Source: Argopecten irradians
Lineage: Eukaryota; Mollusca; Bivalvia; Pectinida; Pectinidae
Assembly: GCF_041381155.1 (NCBI RefSeq)
Contig: NC_091137.1
Location: 19,699,655-19,763,654 of the forward strand
Length of the DNA stretch: 64,000 nucleotides
Reading direction: 5' to 3'
Position 1 is the first letter of the stretch; each line of letters opens with the position of its first letter. Both the position numbers and the translations under genes were made by a program. The notes beneath the pieces were generated by a model. The model saw only the letters and a program-made list of their open reading frames with translations. It made no database searches and was not told the origin of the DNA. This document shows positions 13,301 to 25,900 of the stretch, in pieces.

Positions 13301-16300
13301 TCGTCAGCCACAAACCCGTAAACAGATACAAAAATTCACTTGTCGTTTTCGTCAGCCACAAACCCGTAAACAGATACAAAAATTCACTTGTCGTTTTCGT
13401 CAGCCACAAACCCGTAAACAGATACAAAAATTCACTTGTCGTTTTCGTCAGCCACAAACCCGTAAACAGATACAAAAATTCACTTGTCGTTTTCGTCCAT
13501 TGCCATCATTTTGTTTTCATACCCCAATGAAAAATGGAAAATAGCGACATCCTTAAATAAAGGTTACATATTACAAGATCCATTCATATGTAAATTCAGT
13601 GGTAGCGATATACGATCCGAGAGTCACAATATGTCGGGGAAACCTCATCCTCGATACTCCAGGTACTCTCATACTAAAACTGAAGACAATTCAAGAGAAA
13701 AGTCTGACAAAACACAGGCCTGCAAAGACTTCATGTGAAGTCTACAGATAGAGGGCGATGCTCAACTTCAAAGCCACACAGTCAACCGCAGTGTACTGTT
13801 ATACATTTTTTATGTACTTCTAAGGACTAAATTACACTAAATTGTACTCATTTTGTTCTGTTGCCTTTAATTTTACTATGAGATAATTCCAGGGGTGGAT
13901 ATGACGTCAGTTATAGTAACTCCTCCTGGAGTATCGAGCATGGGGAAACCTTAACCTGTTATTCCGTTAATTAAGTCTGCCAATAATACTCTCGACCTCC
14001 ATAGTATATAGGATTTTCAGTAATTACACTTACTCTCTGACACCTTTGTAGGATTCCTTCTTTAGTTTCTGTGGTGTTATAACGAATTTACGAAGTATAT
14101 ACAGGTAACCAGGTCCTCCCTAAAATTAAAATCAAAACGTGATAAAGATGTCAATATTTTTTATAGTCTTGCAATTTATTTAGAAACATATTTCAAAAGT
14201 GAAAATATGCAAAATATGCATACCAAAATAAAGTCTTGAATACAGTTGAATAACACAAGAAGGAACCTTCCTGCTTGAGGGCCCAGAGTGAAAATGATGA
14301 AAATTAATAAAATGAAATACTGTCGAATGAAAAAGGCGGACTATAAAACGGGCCGCATTTCAATCATTTCTGTATCTAAAAGGAGAAGGTACGTTAAGAC
14401 TCGAATATGGCCTAAAATTAATTCTCCAGTAAAGAACAACATATTTTGCCATATAACAGCTGAATACATTTGCTAACACATTACATCTCGAAAATAGCCC
14501 GCATGTGCCAATTATGTTCACTATGACGTCATCAACATGCAGTTTCCCGCCATTTTTCACAAAATTCCTTGAAAAATCATACTTTTTGAGGGGTTTTCTC
14601 TAAAAATGAATGTGGCCGCCTTCGTGGAGCAGAAAGAGATTTTCACACTTTGTGTATCGTGTATTTACGCATATCCATGCAAAATGTAAAGTTGCTCCAA
14701 GGTGGCGGCCAAATCCATTTCAAGCCTTTTCTAACCTAAAGATGATGAATTTCTAGCAAAATTTGGCGAGAAGAGGAAAATCATCAATTTGATGACGTCA
14801 TAGGTGGGACACATCGTGTACATGGTTATAAAAAATTATGTTTTTGATGAATGGCAAGTATGAGAGTATTTATTGATATGAAATTGATGGGGATCAGAGT
14901 TAATTTTTTTCGGCCTGAAAAAATTAAGGCCAAATACTGGTCACATCATATCTACTCCTTTGATTACATGATTTTCAAGTTTCGTTTTGAAGGGGTGATG
15001 GTTTCCTGAATTCTACGTACAATAATCAATATTCATACAAACTGTATACACTTTACATTAACTGTCTGACGTAGCAAAGGTATTAATTTTAATACAGAAT
15101 GTATGTATTTTACATTACCCACCTGACACAGTAAGAGTATTGATTTAGCCTTACACCCTGGCTTAACGCTAGACAGCTTCTTCTCCACTGCATCTGCAAA
15201 TAAATGGTCAATTTTACACTGAAAATTACTTTCTAATCACATAATTGTAGAACGGAATGAACGTCGAGTCCGCAAAACACCCTGGTGGGTATCTGGCGAC
15301 GCGCACTGCTGCGGGCCTCTGGTAATTGCCGAATGGAACAGGAAATAGAATTTACGATGGTAGGATTTAACGCGAGCGTGTAGGTGGGGCTCGATCTCAT
15401 GTTTACATCAGAGACAACATCTGAGGATTAGATTTATCAAGTATTATACGTACAATGACTTTAACCAAAATATCTAGAGCAAGATTGAAAGAAGATATTT
15501 TATCAACTTAAATGAGAAACATTAGACATAAATCATAAAAACTTAAAGTGAACAGTCGGACAAGGATGACTAAAGTCGGTAAAAAATGGTGTGAATGTAT
15601 CCAGTATAATTTCTTATGGAATAGAAAAATAAACTTTCTCGTCAGAATCTGTCTGCGTAAGTAGAAATTAATTTAAAGTATAGGAATCCTAAAATGTCCT
15701 CCCGGCTGACTATGTCCGTGGTTACATTTCCACGCAGCCTCGCTTTCAATGCTTTCAACTTTTCTTTATTTCAATGGTCAGAACTGGGAAACTAAGCAGA
15801 ACTTGACCGTTGTATTAATATGTGAGAACTTTTGGAAGGCCAATGAACGCATTTAGACTGGTTTTCTTTGCCCGACTATTCACTTTAATTATATAAAACT
15901 TTGTCTTAGAATGTAAATTGTTTTCAATTTCGCAAAAACAGTGATAGTTTTCATATCAAATAACACAGTTCAATACTTATACTTACTTAATATATCACAA
16001 AAAGACCATGTGTCAAAATCCTGAAAAATATAGCAAAACTAGACATTATTTTTAGTTTCAAAAATGTTTCTGTTATTTCTATCAATACTACTATACAAAT
16101 GACTAGACTAAGAACATATCCATAATAAACATTTGTGTTTTTCAATACAATACTAACAATTCAAAAACAGAATTAAAACATACACGAAGTTCACTTATAG
16201 CAAAATATCAAAAACAACTCAAAACAGAATTGATACAACTCGGTGTTTAAGTATACTCTACCAGTACTTACATATATAATGTGAAGTATAGACTTATCCT

Positions 16301-19300
16301 CTAAGAGCACCTTCGGTAGGTATTGACATTTAGACATCTTGGAGGACACAAGCTGAAATAAACATAGCGAAACATAAATGTTATGAGTTGTTATTTATGA
16401 AACACACCAGCACTAAATGTGTGATTGTTTGATTTGTTGTTTGTTCGTTTACATCTGATGTAAGTCTGATAAGTCTGATGCAAATCATAATTACAGATTT
16501 GGTCATCTCATATCATTTTAAAAAGATGATTTTCATTTCAGAATATCAGATAACATGTCAGATAATTAAGACAATCGGAATTGGCCAACATGGATAGGGG
16601 ATAATTCGCACACAGTCGTCTGAAAAAATGACAATGGAAAACTCTTAGTAAGCACAATGTCTATGTAATCCGTCTGTGGAGAACAACTCAGTTCAGCGTG
16701 AAACTATCAAGTGGTTTCATTAGTTACTAACCACAAGCCGAGGAGGTTCGAACCCGCTGCCCACCAAACTACGTTCTATCTGCTGGGCTGCCATCCATTG
16801 TGTTGTCTCCGCTTCTGTTAGACAAAACGTCACCTTCTCAAATTTGAGTTCTGTAACAGAAGAAGGTATACAAACCATCTTAAAATAGAGTCCTGTTATT
16901 ACATAGTTTAGCCTTTTTACCATGTTAAACAAAAACCAAAAACACAAACTTGACTCTCTACCTCCGTAAGAGTGCCAACTTTCCCCTGAAGACAGTCTTA
17001 AATATTATAAAGACTGTTGAATTATTATGTTTGTAACACTAAACACCTTACGTCACCAATTTGCTTATCAAAACAGATCTTCAAATATGACAAGTACCAT
17101 TAGCAAAAAGCATGCTCAAAACAAAATTCAGTCAAATGGTGCTAATGATTAACCAACATTTTTTTCGCTTCTAAAACACAAACAATACAAAAAACAGAAT
17201 ATAGTTTTCTGAAAAGTAACCATTTTCTGCTTCCTTTACACCTACAGTTACACAATTCCAGATCAACTTCTGGTCAAAAGGCGATCTGTTGACATCTCCT
17301 GACAACAAGACATACCTCATGTTACCAAAGTTACATGCTATTCCCAGTGAGAAGGACCGTGCCGCCATGCCCGTTGGTGTAGTACGGGAAGGTGTTGGGA
17401 TTTATCGACAGAGGTTCAATTGCAGCCAATCAACGTCAGAAGCATGTAGAATATTGACATGCCGTGCACATTTTGAGAAGTGTTGTGTATTTTATGCGAG
17501 ACTTACAAAATTTGAAACAAATCTTATTATTTACGCCGGGTGTATTTTAATGATATTTGAATTCCAATGGTTGCTTTGTTATCATGTCAGTACAATAAAC
17601 TCCATAACTATTAACTAACGAAATTGTCCATTGCATGCATGCGATAGATGCTATAACGTTTTATCTTAGGTTTTACCCGCACGTAAATGGTGTGGGTTTT
17701 TTTTTTTTTTTTTTACATGTTTTAGAGAATACGGTATTTTCGTGATATCTTCTTGAAAACTGGAATCTCCATGTTAATGAGATTGTTTATCTGGTGAACT
17801 ATCATTAAAGCATACTGCTGAGGATACCAAACACACGTTGTCTCGCTCCCTTTGTAGATTATGATGTTACTCGCCATGTTGACATGACTCAAAGTTAAAC
17901 TCACAGTGGCGAAAGCTCAAATCAAGGCGAAATTTGAGACGGAGTCAAGAAAGAAAGTTGGAAGAAGAGAGTCACTTATATTAGTTTGAAAAAGATAACG
18001 AAATAGGATCTCAAAGGAGGAGTGTCAATTTGCGCCCTCTGGTGGCCATGACCGATAAGCATTATTTTTGTTTACAGAAACCCGGGATTTAGAATATCAT
18101 GATATGACATGATTAAGGTCAGGTCGAAGTCCCTTGTGAGTTAGGGGGGAAGGGGTAACAGGAGAAACAATTTTCTGTTTTGTTCATTTTGTTGGAACCA
18201 AATTATATTTTTTGATAATTATAATGCATTTATATGTCAAAAATAAAACATTTTGGAAAATGTTACTTAGGGTCTACTACTTTTGTGAAATGTCAATTAC
18301 ATGTATGTGAGAATAAAGTTTGTCTGGTGCCATAATATACCAGAAAAAAATGTTATATGTCATATTAAATTGCATTGAGCAATACATTTTCATTTTATAA
18401 ACTTAGGCACAAATATTGTTGATGAGATGAGATTGGGGAAGGGAGCAGGAGGGGGGTGACTTTTTTTTATTTTTCAAACCTTAAAACACCAATAAATGTA
18501 TTTCTATGTTCAGAAGTAAGATAAACTGACTCAAATAGTATCATTTTTCTGTAATGAATCGCATTTGAGAGAATTTAATTATATATAATACAATGCATAT
18601 TTAAAACATTTACAAAATCATCATTACATGCCTAACCCCAGCATATATGTAAACAAAAAATAATGCTTATCGGTCCTGGCCACCAGAGGGCGCTAATTGA
18701 CACTCCTCCTTTAGTCGCCTTTTGTGGATTTACAATATGGGTAGCAGTACTATACACACAATATCATTTTTATAGTTCGTTTCCCGCATCACAACAATTT
18801 AGACATTATATTTCTATATTACCTCTCTAATTAGATTAATATAATCATTCAATACCTTGGGGTGGTGGTGGTGGGGGTGGGGGGGGGTGGGGGGGGGGGG
18901 GGGGGGGGGGGTCGTGTTTACAACGAAATCGCAGCCCGAGTGGTAATTCATGAATGTCCAACCCGATGCAGGTAGGGAAAGATTATTTTTACTCTCATGT
19001 ATAAAAAGGTTGCGATAAGTATTTTCACTGCGACATGAATATGGTTTCATCGATCGCACGTTTATATTGATTACGTCATCGACAATGCACGCTCCGGTTA
19101 CACCTCATTACGTCATGACGTCACATAATTGTTTCGGAGCTGTCATACCCTAGGCGTTGACAAGAAAAAACTCTCACGGCTAAAACCGATGACAAATCAG
19201 TGAAGGGTGGAGGAAAATCAATCACTAATAAGCCAACCTTTTGTCATAAATAGACACCAGTGAAAACAAAATCATGTAGTTTTCCAATATGATCAGTTTT

Positions 19301-22300
19301 CATTGTAAAATATCTTCTAATGACATACGTGTATCAAGAAATCTGAAAGTCATACCTTTGGACTTGGACGTGCTCTCTGCGTCCGACATCTCCGTTCGGC
19401 TAGGAGAAACGTCTTGCCAGGGACGCGCCCTTTCGTGTCGTCTTCTTTGACGTGCCGAAACGTCTCGGCAGTCTTGACAAATGAGAGAGTGATCGGACGA
19501 GCTCAGCAGTTGTGACCCATCACAAACGTCTAATCGTGGCAGCTGTAGAGAATTCACTGATTTCTTTCCGTTTTTCCGTCCATCATTCGCCCGCTGACAT
19601 TTTCTGAAATGGTACGTGTTAGGTACAGTCCATCATTAAATACGTGTATCATTAATTCAATGCTTCATTTTGGGCTTGTAATAGATTTTTCTGTATCCAT
19701 TATTAAAACAACAATAAGCTCGTTGCCGAAAGATACTTACAAACACTCGATATGCCTTATTCATACGGAGAGTAAGTAATATCATTCATTGGTGTGTTTG
19801 TCCCTCAACAATATCCACAGCCTGTGATTATTGAACGCTGGACCTTACCAAGATTATAGGATGAATAATACAAGTGCTAACGGATACATCTGACTATTGG
19901 TAATGTCTATCCCGCGATGAGAATTAAAGCACCATTCTTAAATGTCACTGTTGCCTTTTCTGTGTTGAAACCTAGACATTATGTGTACATTTCCCTTGAG
20001 AATAGCAATCGTACCGCAGTCACATTTGCATCAATTCCCTTACATACGAGTGGACTCGAGGGATATTGTCGATCGCCACGAAACCGATATTGTACATACG
20101 GACGGAAATAATTGAATAATGTCATACTTGTTTGGAATCCAAACAAATACAACAAACCATACAATGCGAGGAGATAAATATCCCAAGGTCTATTGTCACT
20201 GATGAGTATTGCCAATATCAATAAATAACTTCTCAACGAAACCTTGCAGTCCCAAAAACCAACCGCCGACCGCCAAGACCTTCACAATCCACTTTGACTA
20301 CAACCTCATAGGATTTGCTAGTGATCCTTTCATCCATTCCCCCAGTGATCTCCGAAACCAAGCGAAGTTAACGTAATAGTGACCCCTGGACCATTTACAA
20401 TGAGAACAACGCACAATGGTCGCTCCAAACCTTTACATCGCCTACAGTCCACCAGTGAAGAATACAGATATAAATCACTCATGCTATTACCTGTGTAGTC
20501 CCAGCAATGACCCTATATGGTCCCAAGCTACAACCCCTATGTTACATTCCTGGTCTCAGACCAGTCAAGATGGAGTACCAGAGCTACTCAAAGAACATTA
20601 ATAATCACACTTATGCACCATATCAATGCATAAAAGATATATTACTGTTTTAGGATACACAAAACAATCAAAACGTCCCATATAATATACATCCAAAGCA
20701 CTTTTGAATTGTTTTTCAGTATAATACGATAATGTTCAAAGGTGAATTAAAGAACAACACTGATTCAAATTGCCAATCCACGTACCACATAAGTGATGAG
20801 CGATCCTGAATTTTCCTATGGTTTGATTTTCCAGGAAAGATAAACGGTTGTGCAAATAATTTCTTATCTAATAGGCGTTTCCGTCGTCAGATAGATATGG
20901 AACACGTTGGAAAGAAATTATTCAAACCAGCAACTAGCTATAGATGTAAGCATACATGTTGGGCGGATGAGACATTACTTAAGGAGTCGAGAGTGAAAAG
21001 CTCTACACATATCGATAGCGGTGAATACGGAGCTTCACGACCAATTTTGATAAATCACTTCAGAAGCAGGCTATCACGCGTGAAACATGTAAACATAATT
21101 AAATTGTGTTGGATATTAGATGCCTGAACACGCTTCCGTCATTATCTCGGTGACAATCAGCCCTACCCGTGTCGCCTCCCGTTATATACACCTATTTAAT
21201 TAGGTAACTGGTATCCCTGTGGAATCTCGGAGACTCGAGCACGACATAAAACCTACTGAACCGCAGAGTTTCACAATCTGACAGCGTTCTCGGTTTGTGG
21301 TTTAATTATCTATTATGACTTAATTAAAAGAAATTAACGAAATTGGAAGCATTGACTGCCTCTGCAATACACTCAAAACACTGAATAGAGACGTATTACT
21401 GGGCAACGAGGCAGTAACAGAAACTCTCATATAAAAAGGACCGGTCCCGGTGCGTTCGATTTGTCCTTATCTTTTTAACGTCCTACCAAAAGCTAAGGCA
21501 ATTATAATTTAGGTATCTCTATGAAATGTCTGGTATGAAATGAATACGTGTGATTTGTGGGAGACTGTAGAACGTCCAGTTTGTGTGTCTTTTTTATCCA
21601 GAATATAGTGATTTCTAACTGATGAATACTACCAACACAAAAGAACACTCCACTCCATGATAGTAGTGCTGAAGGCTAGACAGGAGAGAACACTATTGCT
21701 CATACCGACGCAGGCCAGACTGTTGGGGATCTGGATTTATTCGTACAGCTAATGATTTCAAATTCAATAATATAACCATTTCCATTACTAAACAGAGATA
21801 TTCAAATTAATTAAACGTATGTTAAAAGTCTCTAGACAATGTAACAGTGTATTTCGCTATTTGTTTGTTAGATATAATCAATTTTATTGCATCGTGCAGC
21901 TGGTGCATATATTCGTGGATAATTAGATAAAATTCCTGGAGACTACAAAAAAGGCCGAAATTCTGATAAAATAAAAACATATCCTAAATTAGGGAGTATG
22001 GAGACAGAGAGATCAAAATGGTAACAGTTTATAGAATACCATATGACTATTTGGGTACAGAGAGGGAAACGTTTACAAACAGAAATTTGGCATTCCCGCT
22101 CTCCGAAAGCAAAACGTTTTTGTCTAAAGAAAGCTAATGCCCGTATTTACAGGAACAACGATTTGACGATTGCGTTCACGACGCCGATCAATTACTGTGT
22201 CTTTTCTGCAGACATGGTGACGTGATTTCATTAGAGGTGCCGTCCACGCGATACTTAACTTTATCACCGGAGCGGCGCGTGGGAGGTGTCGATCTACTTC

Positions 22301-22899
22301 GTGGAAGGGTAAAGGATGAATATGACGTCAGAAAGTGAGAACAGAGTCAATTTATACAAGGTCACAAGCTGTCGAAGCATGTGAGCGGGATAGCAAAGCT
22401 AGCTTGAAGCAAGACTAAGTTAATATGGTCAAGGTCATGAACTTCCTAGAAAACGAAACGAAGTCGACCATAACAAGGGTAATTTGAACAAGGTCAAAAC
22501 CTTCTCAACAAAACTATATTATGATAACCTAATCATCAAGCGTTAACCAAGTCGAACATATCCCGCCATTATCTGATCATAGTGTGATGTGTTGATGTGT
22601 TGAATGATCGCCGTATTTCTTCACTAAAATCAATCATTTAAATCATGAACAATCAACAGTTGGAACATTTCACAGATGCACATGTTGTTGTAGAACATTT
22701 CACAGATGCACATGTTGGTGTAGAACATCGCTTGGTGGATGTTAAGTTTAATGTATTACGAAAACGCTAACGGCAATGTGTTTTTACGGGCAGGTTCTTT
22801 GTTTTTGGTAATCGTCTGATTACGTCCGTCTCGGTTGGGATGCTAGAGTGATTTAATTTCTTCAACGATCCTTTTATAATCCATCAATAGTTGAAATTG

Positions 22900-22930
<31 letters not shown>

Positions 22931-25900
22931 ATTTTCTAGAATTTATGTATACGGAATCTTGTCCCTACCTACACTGCCAAGTCGTAAGGGATCAGAGGGA
23001 CGAAATTACTGTATTCATTTACTTGAAACAGTTTAGAAAACTGAAACAGGTATCTGCTGTCAACAGAATCGATGATGAAACTTAAAAGGACGACACAGCT
23101 GTATGGTATCTTAAAAATCAATGTTAACAACACATCTATATGCTGTCCACATTGTCACTGAACTGAGTCCTAGAAATACTAAACAGTTGTACACTGTCCT
23201 TCGTATCATTGGTGGGTGCTAAAAGGCTAAACTAGATCTACAAACCATAGAAATGTATATCACGTCCTGTCATTCAGTGTTCGACTTCGACTTCTTTTTA
23301 GTCATAATAAACATATTATCTAATATGTTAAATTTGATTTTGATATCATGTGTACATGGAATGAGAAAATGTAAAGTTCTGATAAGGTGACATTACCTCA
23401 ACAACGATTCCTGTTTACTCCCTAACTTCGTTACGGGTGAATAAATGACATGTATAAAACGGCTGTACATTCTGATCGCGATAGTAGCGCATTGTAAATT
23501 TTAATGGCAATGCAGACATTACGTGATAAATTATGCATTCAAATAACTCTTATAATTATTCCTCTATCCAGAATTTGATGTTCATTGGTATATGATTAGA
23601 TTCTATGACGTCCATTCACGTAAATTACACATCAAAGGATATTTTATTTCAATCAAAAGAATAGAGAATAGATATTTATAAAAAGTTACACTTAGTATCT
23701 ATAATATATCTTTTAAAATAACATGGATGATGTATCCATTGACTCCATCAAGTACAGTTACCAACAACACAGTAGATCAAGATTTGCAATGTTTTACAGC
23801 AAAACACAACAATAATTAGTGGTCAACGGTTAGTGATTCCTTCCCACGATACACAATTCTTATAGTCAAGTAAACACTATATTCTGGTCCCGTTTGTCAC
23901 CTAAGTTTACATGCGTGTGTGAGTCTGCAGATTTTAATTATAAATGGCGCAAGATAGATACGAATTATTGCAATGATGGTGATGTCGGTATAAGCTGGAA
24001 TCACCTGGTGAATGAAAATGTAATTAGTGGTAAAAGGCATCTATCATTCTCCAGGAACGAAACAGATAATTATAGTATAAGTAAAAAAAAAAAAAAAAAA
24101 CGAAAACGGAGCAATAGGTTTAAATACTTCATTTCTTCAGGATACGGGGCCTAACAGTAAAAGTATTAGCCTTCCAACAGTATGATATATCAGCCTAACT
24201 GATGTTCACTATACCTACAGTGTGAATGGTATATTAGCCTGGCCAATGTGACCATACCTGAAAGTGTCAGCCTCTCTGCTTCTGTCCTTCCTACAGTGTG
24301 AATGGTATATTAGCCTAACCAATGTGGTCATACCTGAAAGTGTCAGCCTCTCTGCTACTGTCCTTCCTATAGTGTTAATGGTATATTAGCCTGGCCAATG
24401 TGACCATACCTGAAAGTGTCAGCCTCTCTGCTTCTGTCCTTCCTACAGTGTGAATGGTATATTAGCCTAACCAATGTGGTCATACCTGAAAGTGTCAGCC
24501 TCTCTGCTACTGTCCTTCCTACAGTGTGAATGGTATATAAGCCTAACCAATGTGGTCATACCTGAAAGTGTCAGCCTCTCTGCTACTGTCCTTCCTACAG
24601 TGTGTAATGGTATATTAGCCTAACCAATGTGACCATACCTGAAAGTGTCAGCCTCTCTGCTTCTGTCCTTCCTACAGTGTGAATGGTATATTAGCCTAAC
24701 CAATGTGACCATACCTGAAAGTGTCAGCCTCTCTGCTTCTGTCCTTCCTACAGTGTGAATGGTATATAGCCTAACCAATGTGCTACTAAGTGTCGGTCAC
24801 TACCTGAAAGTGTCAGCCTCTCTGCTACTGTCCTTCCTACAGTGTGAATGGTATATTAGCCTAACCAATGTGGTCATACCTGAAAGTGTCAGCCTCTCTG
24901 CTTCTGTCCTTCCTACAGTGTGAATGGTATATTAGCCTAACCAATGTGACCATACCTGAAAGTGTCAGCCTCTCTACTTCTGTCCTTTCTACATTGTAAA
25001 TGGTATATTAGCTTAACCAATGTGACCATACCTGAAAGTGTCAGCCTCTCTGCTTCTGTCCTTCCTACAGTGTGAATGGTATATTAGCCTAACCAATGTG
25101 ACCATACCTGAAAGTGTCAGCCTCCTCTGCTATTCTGTCCTTCCTACAGTGTGAATGGTATATTAGCCTAACCAATGTGCCATACCTGAAAGTGTCAGCC
25201 TCTCTGCTTCTGTCCTTCCTACAGTGTGAATGGTATATTAGCCTAACCAATGTGACCATACCTGAAAGTGTCAGCCTCTCCTTCTGTCCTTCCTACAGTG
25301 TGAATGGTATATTAGCCTAACCAATGTGACCATACCTGAAAGTGTCAGCCTCTCTGCTTACTGTCCTTCCTACAGTGTGAATGGTATATTAGCCTAACCA
25401 ATGTGACCATACCTGAAAGTGTCAGCCTCCTCTGCTACAGTGTGAATGGTATATTAGCCTAACCAATGTGACCATCACCTGAAAGTGTCAGCCTCTCTGC
25501 TTCTGTCCTTCCTACAGTGTGAATGGTATATTAGCCTAACCAATGTGACCATACCTGAAAGTGTCAGCCTCTCTGCTTCTGTCCTTCCTACAGTGTGAAT
25601 GGTATATTAGCCTAACCAATGTGACCATACCTGAAAGTGTCAGCCTCTCTGCTTCTGTCCTTCCTACAGTGTGAATGGTATATTAGCCTAACCAATGTGA
25701 CCATACCTGAAAGTGTCAGCCTCTCTGCTTCTGTCCTTCCTACAGTGTGAATGGTATATTAGCCTAACCAATGTGGACCATACCTGAAAGTGTCAGCCCA
25801 TGTGACCATACCTGAAAGTGTCAGCCTCTCTGCTCTGTCCTTCCTACAGTGTGAATGGTATATTAGCCTAACCAATGTGACCATACCTGAAAGTGTCAGC

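Larger units (their letters stand above)
18013..18712. mobile_element. 700-bp MITE with 63-bp inverted ends carrying CTCF-like sites
   Basis: Arms 18013-18075 and 18649-18712 are near-perfect inverted repeats starting AAAGGAGGAGTGTCAATT. They differ by two or three substitutions and one indel. The interior is AT-rich and non-coding. No target-site duplication could be fixed, so the exact ends are uncertain. It sits in intron 4 of the DUF4347-like gene. Confidence 0.85.

Noticed and set aside
13179-13544. Overlapping repeat-protein ORFs on both strands
   Set aside because: The 48-bp perfect array has open frames on both strands because of its period. It is intronic.
16735-16755. GGTTCGAACC, a tRNA B-box-like sequence
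   Set aside because: No A box lies at tRNA distance, and the sequence is inside exon 6, encoding SGFEPP.
17299-17368. ATG at 17366-17368 as a separate gene start for the DUF4347-like region
   Set aside because: The frame is open, but acceptor TTGTTGTCAG at 17299 with exon 4 in exact phase explains the exon better. A separate short isoform is not excluded.
17722-17904. Minus-strand ORF starting MASNIIIYKGS in good ATG context
   Set aside because: It lies in intron 4, has no donor or acceptor that joins neighbouring exons, and shows no domain. It adjoins a repeat arm (17905-17965).
18814-19059. Proline/histidine-rich ORF
   Set aside because: It is produced by translating the C-run strand of the G tract, within intron 4.
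20320-20400. Possible 5S rRNA resemblance (GATCTCCGAAACCAAGCGAAG)
   Set aside because: Only a short stretch is similar. The flanks do not follow the 5S sequence or pair as its helices.
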